Assembly (NCBI GenBank): GCA_029237695.1
Contig: JAQRGA010000117.1
Span: 1 to 64,000, forward strand
Direction of reading: 5' to 3'
Length of the DNA stretch: 64,000 nucleotides
Source of the DNA: Conchocele bisecta
Lineage: Eukaryota > Mollusca > Bivalvia > Lucinida > Thyasiridae
In this document: in pieces, positions 10,487 through 22,881 of the stretch
Numbering within the stretch: the stretch's first letter is position 1
How the letters are laid out: the number at the start of each line of letters is the position of its first letter
Translations under genes and position numbers: made by a program
The notes under the pieces: model-generated
Seen by the model: the letters and a program-made list of their open reading frames with translations, nothing else
Databases searched by the model: none
What the model was told of the DNA's origin: nothing

Positions 10487-11616
10487 CTCGAGCTAAGATA
10501 CATGCTCACATTACACCACCTCGACTTACTCTTCGACTATAGTCCTCAGACTGACCTCTGTCTCGCTGTGATCCATTTTCCCATCCACGACCTTGTGACG
10601 TTGGCCCATTACCCCTTCCCCAACCTCTTACCGGTGGTGCAAAACCATTCCCACGATCTCTTGAAGGTGTTTCGAAATTATCGAATGACTAGTAATACTC
10701 GCCTACTTCCTGACCCATGGCTGAGGCACCCCTGTGTCATCCTGGACAATCTCGTGCAATGTGACCGTTACGTCCACATACAAAGCATAATATGTCACCC
10801 GGCCTACCTGTATTCCGGTTTGTCTATGATGTCCGACTATCTCGATTTGTACTTGCCCTTTGATTATCATGACCCTGTGATCCTCTTGACACAACGTTGA
10901 AAGCCCCACCTCTGTTATCAGCACATCAGTCCGTCTGTCTCGTCATGTCACCAAAACTTTGTATATCACGTTCTTTCAGAAAAGTTGCTAACTCCTTACC
11001 ACATGTTTGTAGGAATTGATCACGTAACAAGAAGAAATCCTGTAATTTGTCAAGTACTCGATCACGTTCTTCATTTTGTGCTGTTCTAGCTAATTTTTCT
11101 AACTCTAGTTTCTACTTGGCTGATTGCATATGTGCCTCATTATCAGCTTTGTCCTGTTCTAGCTTACATAATCTCTAACCGTTCTACTTTTCTACACTTT
11201 GTCTATCTCGAACTGTGCTAGTTTAACAAGCCTCTCAGCTTCTACTGTAGCTAATCATACCCTCTCGTCTGCTTCTAACCTTAACTTTGCTCGTCTAACT
11301 TAGCTACTCTCTCCTCCTTCTCTGCCTGTAACTGAGCTAAATTTAACTTTTCTTCTACTTCCCTTGCCTCTTTCTCTGCTTCTCTTGTCTCAAATCTAAT
11401 ATACCTCTCTCTAGCCTTTTCCTCTTTAATAAATGTCAGTAGTGCTGCACCTTCCATACCTAATCCTTTACCCACTGCAGACAACTCCTGGATAGACGAC
11501 ATGATCGCTGGCGACATGATCGAGTTGTGGTGTGAAGAAAAAGTTGTGTGATCAGTGGCACCGAATATCAGTCCAGTGGTGTGTTTGCATTTTATTTCAG
11601 CTATGTAACTATTCAA
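10487..11616 (-). pseudogene. Second partial gag copy (copy B)
   Basis: The minus strand from 11616 encodes the start of Gag with SSIQELSAVGKGLGMEGAA, then the charged coiled coil RFETREAEKEAREVEEKLN. After an internal deletion near 11056 it joins the capsid-like end and the zinc knuckle near 10790. It lacks the middle of gag and all of pol. Its sequence is almost identical to copy A over 7490-8050, so the duplication is recent relative to the decay of pol. It preserves the empty site of the family A element. Confidence 0.75.
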
Positions 11617-11682
11617 TTGATAACTATTGACTATTGACTAGATGCCAAACACACCCGAAAGCCCACATGTAACCCGCTAATT

Positions 11683-12824
11683 ATACCCCCCCCCCCCCCC
11701 CCCCCCGCAACGAGAGTTGTGGGGGTATACTGGAGTCAGGTTGTCCGTCCGTCCGTCCGTCCGTCCGTCACTAAACTTAACATCAGAGAAATATTGTATT
11801 TGTATTATAATATTTCACACATGCATTCCTGTAAGGCTCTACTACCATGCTGTGCCAAATCCACTACCGTCAAACCCCTGCTGATCCCAAGGTCAATGTC
11901 AAATACTTGGTATCTTTACAAAACTTAACATCAGAGAAATATTGTATTAACTTCTGTTTCATTCATCTAAAGTGCTTAATATTTCACACATACATTCCTG
12001 TAAGGTTCTAGTACCATGCTGTGCCAATCCACGACCATCCAACCCCGGCTGATCCCAAGGTCAAGGTCAAATACTTAGTCTCTTTACAAAACTTAACATC
12101 AGAGAAATATGTTATAACTTCTATTTCCTTCATCTAAAATGCTTAATATTTCACACATGCATTCCTGTAAGGCTCTACTACCATGCTGTGCCAAATCCAC
12201 GACCGTCCAACCCCTGCTGATCCCAAGGTCAAGGTCAAATACTTGACCCAAGGTCAAGTCAAATACTTGGTATCTTTACAAAACTTAACATCAGAGAAAT
12301 AAGTTATAACTGCTATTTCTTTCATTGAAAATTCTTAATATTTCACTTGTGCATTCCTCTAAGGTTGTACTGTCATGCTGTGACAAACCTACGACCGTCC
12401 AACCCCCGCTGATCCCAAGGTCAAGGTGACATACTTAGTCTCTTTACAAAACTTAACATCAGAGAAATATGTTATAACTTTTTCATCGAAAATTATTAAT
12501 ATTTCATGCATGCATTCCACTAAGGCTCTACTATCATGCTGTGACAAATCCCCGCTGATGTCGAGGTCAAAGTCACATACTTAATCTCTTTACAAAACTT
12601 AACATGAGACAAATTGGTTATATCTTCTATTTCCTTGCTCAGATCTGCTTCACATTTCACACACGCATTGCTACAATGGACCTCTACCACCGTGTGACAA
12701 ATTCACGTTTGTGCCCAGAGTCAAGGTCACAAGCCCACACACTTGGAATTTTTGTTTACATATTTAGGGGTACATGGGCACATGTGGGGGGTATTCCGTA
12801 AGCCTCGCTTACTGACCAATCTAG
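11683..12824 (+). mobile_element. Helentron-like element, family F, complete copy
   Basis: The left end is ATACCCCC..., a long C run, and the hairpin CCCCGCAACGAGAGTTGTGGGG, followed by a GTCC microsatellite. The interior has about five ~165-bp monomers with AAACTTAACATCAGAGAAAT and CCCAAGGTCAAGGTCA. The right end is GGGGGGTATTCC, hairpin GTAAG(CCTCG)CTTAC, TGACCAAT and terminal CTAG (12821-12824). No protein is encoded. The end structure is Helitron-like. Confidence 0.8.
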
Positions 12825-12869
12825 TTATAATAGCATTGAGTACATATCTAACCGAGGACTATCCCACTT

Positions 12870-14215
12870 CTAACACCAATGTTAGATCCCGGATGTGATA
12901 CATACACTCGGTGTTTGTGGACTGCAATCGGAATTATGCCATTTGTAGTCAGAAAATAAATTAGTAAACAGAATTCTTCACGGACTTCATATAACAGAAT
13001 GACGAAGAATATATATATTTCATAAACGAGTTGCGAAAGGAAATAAATACAGGACTTTATGACAGAATTACGAAACCATATATCACATTCTTCTACCTTG
13101 TCTGAATTAAATCGGATTTAGGATATTGAGCCAATGTTTTCTTCCTGATGTATTTATGTACATTTATGTTATTTACAGCATGTATTACACAATACATAAT
13201 TCACACACACATACACACCATTCATACATATCATACGTCCATATCACAGATAGAATACAAGTTAGTATGTTTGTACTTCACGATTGTCACAAGTGAAGTA
13301 CCGGTAATGCTCTTTGAAATTGATATTTCCAAATGATATTTCCCTTACTACTATCAGCACCTATCACCATCGTTAAGTGTCCAACATACGTACAAGTCCA
13401 ACTCTGGAGTAAATGTCTTGCATACATGTACTTCAAAGCAGTCACCACTATTTAGTTCACGGCTGTCTATCTATATCACCGCTGACGTCCCTATGATGCC
13501 GTTCTTCGCGAGAGTCACGTCAGGAAACCTCAATAAACTACCCACAAGTACTGAAAGAGCTCACTGACCACAGATTATCCTTGACCAGTAACAAAAGATT
13601 TCCCTTCAATCAAAATTGGTAATTTAACCCCAGGCCCCTGTTTTTCCTTGTAAGCTAATCTTACAGCACCTATCTCAAGGTGGGGATAACGTGGTTTCCG
13701 AAACGGCATGTCGTCATGTTTTTTTGATGTGTTTACAGTAGATTGATTTCCTTTAATATCTTGCTAATGGAATGACATATTTTTTATGAAATATACCGCA
13801 GCAAATGCGGTACACGTTGCCCTTTATTGTATAGGCGGCTTTAATCTCATAATTATGTCGGGTTACCGTAAATGTAAATAAAACTAGAGCACGTGAATGT
13901 AAGAAATAAACGGTACTAGATTCTTTGTGAAATGTATAAGTTATTGTAAAGAACTTTCAGAGCACCCATAAAACACATATGCCATCGTATTTGGTGCACT
14001 ACATATCATCAAAATCCGTTTGTTTGTTATGAAGATTTTAATGAAAATCTACTGTAAAAATGACGTCACAGATTACGTCACGTCGGAAAATCGGGTTCGG
14101 AAACCACGTGATCAACACCTTGTATCTCCCATTCTCATTAAATATATACTATATATTGGTGAATTATAATTCTTACCAGCCTAGACCGCTATATACATTT
14201 GTATTTCTCTGTGAC
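12870..14215. repeat. Dispersed repeat, copy 2
   Basis: This is a direct paralog of 1190-2369 plus 4057-4150. It lacks the family 1 element found in copy 1 but has its own insertion at 13676-14122. Comparing the two copies gives clean empty sites for both insertions. No gene is recognised. Confidence 0.75.
13676..14122. mobile_element. Small inverted-repeat element (MITE) with TATCT duplication
   Basis: The ends are inverted: CAAGGTG...ACGTGGTTTCCGAA on the left and TTCGGAAACCACGTGATCAA...CACCTTG on the right. TATCT flanks it on both sides (13671-13675 and 14123-14127), while the paralogous copy near 2330 has a single TATCTC and no insertion. Length is 447 bp and no protein is encoded. The 5-bp duplication does not by itself fix the superfamily. 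Confidence 0.75.
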
Positions 14216-14772
14216 AATTTCCTTCATCGAAAATTCATAATAGTTCATGCATGCACTCTAAGGCTCTACTTTCATGCTGTGACAAATCCACGACCGTCCA
14301 ACCACCACTGATCCCAAGGTCAATGTCACATACTTTGTATTTTTACAAAACTTAACATCAGAGAAATATGTTATAATAACTTCTATTTCTGTCATCAAAT
14401 TGTTTTAATATTTCGCGCATGCATTACTCTGAGGCTCTACTTTCATGCTGTGTTAAATTCATGACAGTCCAACCCCCGCTGATCACAAGGTCACATACTC
14501 TGTTTATAAAATTTAACATCGGGGAAATCGGTTATAACTTCTATTTCCTTCATCAACAATTCTTAATATTTCACCGATGCATTCCTCTACTATCATTCTA
14601 CGACAAATCCATGACTGTCCATGACTCCGCTGATCCCAAGGTCAATGTCACATTCTTGGTCTCTTTATAAAGCTTAACATAGAGAAATATGTTGCAACTT
14701 CTATTTCCTTACATATTAAGTTCACCTGGGCCCACACGGGGGAGGGGGAGCATCGCTTACTGACACATCTAG
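14216..14772 (+). mobile_element. Family F element, 3' portion
   Basis: Three degraded ~165-bp monomers with AACTTAACATCAGAGAAATA lead into GGGGGAGGGGGAGCATCGCTTACTGACACATCTAG-type terminal text (terminal CTAG at 14769-14772). The left hairpin head is missing. The 3' hairpin is partly eroded compared with the complete copy at 11683-12824. Confidence 0.65.
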
Positions 14773-14929
14773 TTTCAAGTATGCAAATGGAGTACAGACT
14801 CTTTACAGTTTTATAAGCATGTGTCCTTGAACCTATACTGTTTAACCGTTGTGTCAATAATTTTGGACATACATGTATGTCCAAATGTTCCATACCTCCT
14901 GGTCAATACCCTTCTCACATTGATGGCTA

Positions 14930-15856
14930 TCTACCCACTGTCATTTGGGTGACCTTGACCTTCACTTGGTGACCTTAACCTTTGTGTCATTTGTTTTGTG
15001 TGTACGTCTAAATGTTGAATACCTACAGTGACTGACCAATGTCACGATGGTGACCTTGACATTGGTGTCAACAATTTTGGGCGTACATTCAAATTTTAGA
15101 ATATCTCCTGATGCATTAGTCGGATCCTTACAAAACGTCTAATAGCTTTGTCACATTGATGGCTATCCAACCAGTTTCAATGGGGTGACCTTGATCTTGG
15201 TGTCAACCATTTTGGAATGTTGAATATCTCTATAGTTGGATCATGACCAAACTTCATCAATAGCTTCCTCACATTCACAGCTATCCATCTAGTGTCATTC
15301 CAGTGACATTGACCTTCGCGTTAGTGACCTTAACGTTTATGTCAATAATTTTAGGCGTAAATCCAAATGTGGAGTATCTCTTGATCCGTTTTTTTCTGAA
15401 TATCTCCAAACTTCATCAATAGCTTCTTCACATTGATGGATATCTACCAGTATAATTTGGCTCACCTTGACCTTGGTGACCTTCACCTTGGTGTCAACAA
15501 TTTTGGACATACATGCAAATGTTGAATATCTCCTGATCTGTTAGTCATATCATTAACAGACTTCATAAATAGCTTCCTCACATTGACAGCTATTCATTCA
15601 ATGTCATTCTGGTGGCCTTGACCGTCACCTTTGGGACCTTGACTTTTGTCTCAATAGTTTTGGATGTACGTCCAAATGTTGAATACGTCCTGATCCGTTA
15701 GTCAGATCATTACCACACGTCACCAATAGCTTCCTCACTTTGATGCAGATGGCTATCCACTCAGTGTCATCTGTGTGACCTTGATCTTGGTGACCGTGAC
15801 GTTTGTAGCGATCGCCTTGTTAGTGGGTGGGACACTCCTCGGCGATCGCCTTGTAT
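14930..15856 (+). mobile_element. Helentron-like element, family E, 3' part
   Basis: Tandem units of ~150 bp contain GTGACCTTGACCTTGGTG and TAGCTTCCTCACATTGATGG. The right end near 15816-15856 has a hairpin-like GGGTGGGACACTCCTC and finishes GGCGATCGCCTTG, the same ending as a second copy at about 40835-40893. No left end was found, so it is truncated or begins in the decayed sequence around 14780-14930. Confidence 0.55.
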
Positions 15857-16508
15857 TATCGAGGTTGCCAGTGAGGGGATTAGCTTAGTGATAACGATGC
15901 CCTTGTCTATTTAGGATTTTTTCCCCGCTAGTTTTCTTTCTATTATTGGGAAATATCACCATTTACAATTACGTAACACGAATGTCTGCAATGTGTCAAG
16001 CTAGCAACGTCATTGTGACGTCATCTAGTAAATGACGTCATCAAGCCCAGCTGACGTTCCAACAAAAATCCAATGGTCACACATTCAAATCGGAATGTTA
16101 AGATGGAAATTTGTAAGTGGTTTGATTTCCACGTTGTAGGAAGTTTATAGCATCATCACTATATTGTATTATGTTACCAAGTAGATATTGCGTTTTTAGA
16201 ATGAGATACGTTTTAAGACAACAGCCATGGAGGAAGAATAGTTACTTTCAACTTAGCACTTTATATAGAAAACAGACAGAGATACCATTTTCGGGTATAG
16301 CGAACTTACAAGTGCAATGATAGCCAATGAAGTTGGCATAAGCAGATTACTGGCTTATATAGTTCTGTGGAAACGCTTGGCTATGGAATGTAATGCCACA
16401 GTAACGGTAGGTCTTGACGTCATAATTGAACTAACTAGTGGTGACTGCTGGGGCATACCGTATTTAGCAGTTTCATGCAGTTACCGTGCACACACTTTTT
16501 CACCCACA
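15857..16508. other. Intronic sequence without recognised gene
   Basis: The stretch contains several TGACGTCA-like palindromic phrases between 16010 and 16060 (for example TGACGTCATCTAG and AATGACGTCATC), the core of CREB/ATF sites. I see no conserved ORF. The short ORF at 16317-16535 has no recognisable domain. Function of the palindromes is unknown. Confidence 0.4.
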
Positions 16509-17531
16509 TTTTTAGCTCGACTATTCGAAGAATAGTTAGATTAGTTAGAGCTTATGTAGTCATCCCGGCGTCGGCGTCACCGTCACGCCTTGGTTAAGGT
16601 TTTTAGTCAAGCTTGTATATGGAATACTCGTGGCCCTACACCCACCATACTTGGACAACTTCATCTCCTAGTGATGTACATCAATAACCCCTGACCTATA
16701 TTTGACCTTGACCTACATTTAGTCAACCTTGTTTAAGGTTTTTAGTCAAGCTTGTAGATGGAATACTATTGTGCATACAGACACCATACTTGGACAATTT
16801 TTTCTCATATGGATGTACATCAATAACCCCTGATCTATATTTGACCTTGACCTACATTTCCTCTTGAATTACTTACTTAATTCCCCTTGGATAAGGTTTT
16901 TAGTCAACCTTGGTTAAGGTTTTTAGTCGAGCTTGTAGATGGAATACTATTGTGCAGACAGACACCATACTTGGATAACATTTTCTCATAGGGATGTATA
17001 TCAATAACCCCTGACCTATATTTTACCTTGACCTACATTTAACCTTGAATTACTTAGTTATTTCCCCTTGGTTAAGATTTGTACTCAAACTTGGTTACGG
17101 TTTATAGTCAAGCTTGTATATGGAATACTCCTGGGCCTACAGCAACCATACTTGGACAACTTCATCTCCTAGTGATGTACATCCATAATCCCTGACCTAT
17201 ATTTGACCTTGACCTACTTTTACCCTTGGATTACTTAGTTATTTCCCCTTGGTTAAGGTTTTTAGTCAAGCTTGTATATGGAATACTCCTGGGCCTACAG
17301 AAACCATACTTGGAAAACTTCATCTCCTACTGATGTACATCAATAACCCCTGACCTATATCTGACATTGACCTATATTTAACCTTGAATTACTTAGTTAA
17401 TTTCCCTTGGTTGAGGTTTTTAGTCAATCTTGGTTAAGGTTTTTATGCGGGCCGCGGCCACCTTCTTTGTCAGGCTATGTGTACATCGACAACCCTCGTA
17501 GTCGAGCTATGCTGTTCTCCTACAGCTCTTG
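16509..17531 (+). mobile_element. Helentron-like element, family A, copy 2
   Basis: The ends are the same as in copy 1: TTTAGCTCGACTATTCGAAG on the left, and GGCCGCGGCC, GTAGTCGAGCTATG, hairpin GCTGT...ACAGC and TCTTG on the right. The interior has about five ~165-bp units. Fewer units than in copy 1 account for its shorter length, showing that the central array varies in number between copies. Confidence 0.8.
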
Positions 17532-19194
17532 TTAATCCAGAAGTCACCCTGCACGTTATTGGTAGGTAGATAAATTTCAAACATTTTTTCAAAAGAAGCA
17601 ATATTTACCCGGAAACTGAAATATCAATTTTTGGTGTCCACTATGACGTTGAAATATGCATAGTGTGAAAGAAGAAAAAACGTATGATGGGTAAGAATTG
17701 GTGCGGTAAGTATCGATTGATTGTAAATTGGTATCTTTTGGGATTTCCGGGATACACTAAGCATAGTAAAAATATGCATCAAAGTGCCGAATAATAAGCA
17801 AGATGATCTGGATATACACAAGCCGCAAATGCCATAAGCCCCATATCTCCATCCAAAGCCACATCTATCCACATTGGGCATTAAACACCAATTCAATTCC
17901 ATTGACATGGTTTGTTTCCGTCTTGAAGTTAATTTCTATTTAATTGGGGTGATTTAATATAGCCAGGCTCATAACATAAGAGGCTACGTGTATTAGAGGA
18001 AATTTACATGTTTTCTGGATTTACGCTGGTGTCCCGATCTCATATCGGTCAAATGTTGCCTGCCTGTTATTGTTTGGTTTTAAATTTTCAAAGTGACGTC
18101 ACACGTCTGCCATTCTGTGAATAATTAATGAGGACCGATTATCTCAATCCCATAAGCGCTTAATGTAAGATTTGATATGCTAAATCGAGCGTCGTACACA
18201 TTCAGATCACACTCGGTAACACTCGGTAATGGTCGTTGTCCTTCAGTTGCTAGGTTGCTAGATTTCGGCCATTTTTTTTGTAATTTGCTGTGCGCTATTG
18301 ACGTAAACTATTTTTTTCCCCCGAGTTGTTCCCCCACAATATAGATGCACATTGTACACCAGTGCGCGCAATACACAGCGAAATACGGTACCTATACTTC
18401 AGCATTGGAAGTACATGTATGTATGTATTTACTCAAGACCTGGACTTGGATGCATAACGTATATCAAACGTATAGGAACTGCTACTTGTGCGTGATTAAA
18501 TGACATTATTTTTGATATACATGTATAGTGTTACCATCTGGAAATATCAATCGTGCGTGTGTATGAATTCTGCATTGTGTAATACATGCTGTAAATAATC
18601 TGATTGTACGGGAAAAACATTGGTTCAATCCTAAATCCAATTGAATTCAGACAATGTAATATAATGTGATATGGTTTCGTAATTCTGTCATACTGTCCTG
18701 TACTTATTTCCCTTCGGAACTCGTTCATGAAATATATATAGTCTCCGTCATTCTGGTATATGAAGTATGTGCAGAATTCTGTTTGCAAATTTACTATTTG
18801 ACTATAGATGTCATTATTCCGATTGCAGTCCACAAACACCATGTGTATGTATCGTATCCGGGCTCTAACAGTCATACAACGGCTTAATGCTATCATATAA
18901 TGAGAATAATTTTTAAGCCGCCTGACTTATGACCTTTCAGTAAGGTAAAACAGACGATTAATGGAATGATAGTTTTATTTTTGGAGACCTAGAATCCGCA
19001 CGTCCGCTCAGATTGGACATATATGTAATGGTTGCCTAGCAACGGGGATTCCCAGGTTACCAACTATTTGGAAATAAGTGATTATGTGCAGGTGACATTA
19101 CTCTGATTAAATATCTGTGGTTATGTTGAATATCATTTACATTATTTTGTCAAATACATGTTCAACTATGATGGCACTACTTATTGAAACCCCC
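17532..19194. other. Intronic sequence; includes inverted copy of dispersed repeat
   Basis: No gene is recognised. From about 18360 to 18890 the sequence is the reverse complement of part of the dispersed repeat found at 1241-2369 and 12870-13560, with shared GGAAATATCAAT and ATGTAATACATGCTGTAAAT-type text. The ORFs on either strand in that part are products of the repeat. The remainder (17532-18360 and 18890-19194) looks like unique intronic DNA. Confidence 0.5.
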
Positions 19195-21935
19195 TTGTAG
19201 TCACAGTCACATATGACACACACACCGCACTATGCTAGTGTACCATTTCCCTTGAACTTATTGAATCACCCTGGTATTCACTGTGACATGTGACACACTC
19301 ACCGCACTATGCTAGTATACCATTTCACTTTAACTTATTGAATCACCCTTGTGTTCACAGTCACATATGACACACACACCGCACTATGCTAGTATACCAT
19401 TTCCCTTTAACTTATTGATCCCCTTGTATTCCCAGTCACATATGACACACACACCGCACTATGCTAGTATACCATTTCCCTTTAACTTATTGATCCCCTT
19501 TTATTCCCAGTCACATATGACACACACACCACACTATGTTAGTATACCATTTCACTTTAAAATATTGAATCACCCTTGTGTTCACTGTGACATGTGACAC
19601 ACACACCGCACTATGCTAGTATACCATTTCCCTTTAACTTATTGATCCCCTTGTATTCCCAGTCACATATGACACACACACCACACTATGTTAGTATACC
19701 ATTTCACTTTAAAATATTGAATCACCCTTGTGTTCACTGTGACATGTGACACACACACCGCACTATGCTAGTACCGGTATACCATTTCACTTTAAAATAT
19801 TGAATCACCCTTGTGTTCACAGTCACATGTGACACACACACCGCACTATGCTAGTACCGGTATACCATTTCACTTTAACGTATTGAATCACCCTTGTGTT
19901 CACAGTCACATGTGACACACACACCGCACTATGCTAGTATACCATTTCACTTTAACTTATTGATCCCCTTGTATTCCCAGTCACATATGACACACACACC
20001 ACACTATGCTAGTATACCATTTCACTTTAACTTATTGATCCCCTTGTATTCCCAGTCACATATGACACACACACCACACTATGTTAGTATACCATTTCAC
20101 TTTAAAATATTGAATCACCCTTGTGTTCACTGTGACATGTGACACACACACCGCACTATGCTAGTACCGGTATACCATTTCACTTTAACGTATTGAATCA
20201 CCCTTGTGTTCACAGTCACATGTGACACACACACCGCACTATGCTAGTATACCATTTCACTTTAACGTATTGAATCACCCTTGTGTTCACAGTCACATGT
20301 GACACACACACTGCACTATGCTAGTATACCATTTCGCTTTAGCTTATTGAATCACCCTTGTGTTCACAGTCACATGTAACACACACACTGCACTATGCTA
20401 GTATCACACTGCACTATGCAATACCATTTCACTTTAACTTATTGAATCACCCTTGTGTTCACAGTCACATATGACACACACACCGCACTATGCTAGTATA
20501 CCATTTCCCTTTAACTTATTGATCCCCTTGTATTCCCAGTCACATTTGACAAACACACCTCACTATGCTAGTATACCATTTCCCTTGAACTTATTGAATC
20601 ACCCTTGTATTCACAGTCACATATGACACACACACCACACTATGCTAGTATACCATTTCCCTTGAACTTATTGAATCACCCTGGTATTCACTGTGACATG
20701 TGACACACACACCGCACTATGCTATTATGCCATTTAACTTTAACTTATTGAATCACCCTTGTGTTCACAGTCACATCTGACACACACACCGCACTATGCT
20801 AGTATACCATTTCCCTTGAACTTATTGAATCACCCTGGTATTCACTGTGACATGTGACACACACACCGCACCGCACTATTCTAGTTTACCATTTCCCTTG
20901 AACTTATTGAATCACCCTGGTATTCACTGTGACATGTGACACACACACCGCACTATTCTAGTATACCATTTCCCTTGAACTTATTGAATCACCCTGGTAT
21001 TCACTGTGACATGTGACACACACACCGCACTATGCTATTATACCATTTAACTTTAACTTATTGAATCACCCTTGTGTTCACAGTCACATATGACAAACAC
21101 ACCGCACTATGCTAGTATACCATTTCCCTTTAACGTATTGAATCACCCTTGTATGCACAGTCACATATGACACACACACCGCACTATGCTAGTATACCAT
21201 TTCACTTTAACGTATTGAATCACCCTTGTATGCAGTCACATGTGACACACACACTGCACTATGCTAGTATACCATTTCACTTTGACTTATTGAATCACCC
21301 TTGTATTCACAGTCACATACGACATACACACCACACTATGCTAGTATACCATTTCACTTTAACTTATTGTATCACCCTTGTATTCCCAGTCACATACGAC
21401 ATACACACCGCACTATGCTAGTATACCATTTCACTTTAACTTATTGAATCACCCTTGTGTTCACCAGTCACTTATGACAAACACACCGCACTATTGCCTA
21501 GTTATACAGCCATATTTCCCTTTAACGTTATTGAATCACCCATTGTATTCCACAGACACATTGACACACACACTGCACCTATGCTAGTATATACCATTTC
21601 TTTTACTTTGACTTATTGAATCACCCTTGTATCACATCACATGTGACACACACATACGATACCGCACTATGCTAGTATACATTTCACTTTCCACATTATG
21701 AATCATCCACCCTTGTATCACCCAGTCACATGTGACACACCACACATCACACACAGCACTATGCTAGTATACCATTTCCCTTTAACTTATTGAATCATCC
21801 TTGTATTCACAGTCACATGTGACACACACACCGCACTATGCTAGTATACCATTTTCCCTTTAACTTATTGAATCATCCTTGTATTCACAGTCACATGTGA
21901 CACACACACCACACTATGCTAGTATACCTTCTTCT
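19195..21935. repeat. Minisatellite, ~75-78 bp units
   Basis: About 35 head-to-tail units carry ACACACACCGCACTATGCTA, AGTATACCATTTC and ATTGAATCACCCTTGTGTTC. Successive unit starts near 19211, 19288, 19365 and 19440 give periods of 75-77 bp. Each unit has a palindromic CACATGTG or CACATATG. Near 21460-21770 units are disturbed by many single-base insertions. The array stops about 50 bp before the splice acceptor of the GLB1 exon at 21984. The ORFs inside are repeats read through and not genes. Confidence 0.9.
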
Positions 21936-21983
21936 AACTTCTTGTATTACCTCGCTGTCCACTTATATAACGCCTGTTTTCAG

Positions 21984-22105
21984 GTGCCACCTATGGGAGG
22001 CACCATTATGGGCCTGTACCCACCAGTTACGATTACGATGCACCAATCTCCGAAGCCGGTGACGTAACTCACAAGTTTTACGCTTTGCGTAAAGTTATAT
22101 CTAAG
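21984..22105 (+). CDS. GLB1: Beta-galactosidase (GH35) exon, copy 2
   Basis: This exon encodes 40 residues after a split glycine codon, including [18 protein letters not shown] and ending LRKVISK. It is the GH35 beta-galactosidase segment that contains the conserved SYDYDAP..EAGD block. The acceptor is TTTTCAG at 21977-21983 and the donor GTAGT at 22106. It enters in phase 2 and exits in phase 0, as does the related exon at 504-619, and fits the phase-0 start of the next exon at 56559. Relative to copy 1 it has two extra residues near its start and differs at about a third of positions. The next exon lies 34 kb away because the intron holds the nested Helentrons, the long-TIR element and the Polinton. 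Confidence 0.88.
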
Positions 22106-22881
22106 GTAGTACACGAAATTTTAAGAATTAACACATGTGCATGGATATTCAACTTTTGTTGCTTGATCATGTTTTTTTCATGAGTAGCTAATGAAAATTC
22201 CATAATTTTCTAGTATAATCATAATGTTTCTATTGTCAATAGATTAATTTGATTCCTTGCATTGAGATGATACAGTTCTGTTGGTGTGTCACACACAAAC
22301 ATTCAGATTTTAACTGTCTCATCAAATTTTCACAATGTTTATTATTCACATCCTCTTGGTCTATATGAAGGATCTAAAAGGAACTAATTTACGATGTGTT
22401 TATTATTTTACAGTGTCAATATGTATATCTCATGTGCATGTTTAAACATTCTTTACTTACAATTGTGTGAAATATATTAAAATTATGTGAACAAATGATG
22501 CTAAAATTACGAAAATTACTGTTTTTCCCGGATCTGTGTCAATATTCTTCCTGTGTGATATGCATATTATATGCTATGCAATTGATTGTTTAGAATGAAT
22601 AGTCAATAACGAAGGTTGCCTTTCTTATTTCAAATGAAAATATGATATTTTCTGTGTATACCACCTAGTGGTGTAACGATACACCTACCTCACGATACGA
22701 TACGCATCGCGATATTTGGGTAGCAATACGATACATCTCACGATACTAGTACCTCGTTCACAAAATACATTTTCAATGGTTCATATACTCGATATAATGC
22801 TTAAAATCAAATAAAGCATGTTCCACACTACATTGGATCCTCTTTATAATGTGGTAGATGGGCGACAGGTTTTTATTATTA
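22106..22881. other. Intron start, no gene seen
   Basis: AT-rich intronic sequence. Around 22672-22750 there is a repeat head, GTGGTGTAACGATACACC followed by CACGATACGATACGCATCGC, of a kind seen at the ends of hAT-like elements, but I cannot find a convincing partner end. Confidence 0.4.

Noticed and set aside
19349..21587. ORFs with repeated MCSQSHMTHTPHYASIPF-like text
   Set aside because: They are translations of the 75-78 bp minisatellite and shift frame with unit length. No start context or conservation supports a gene.
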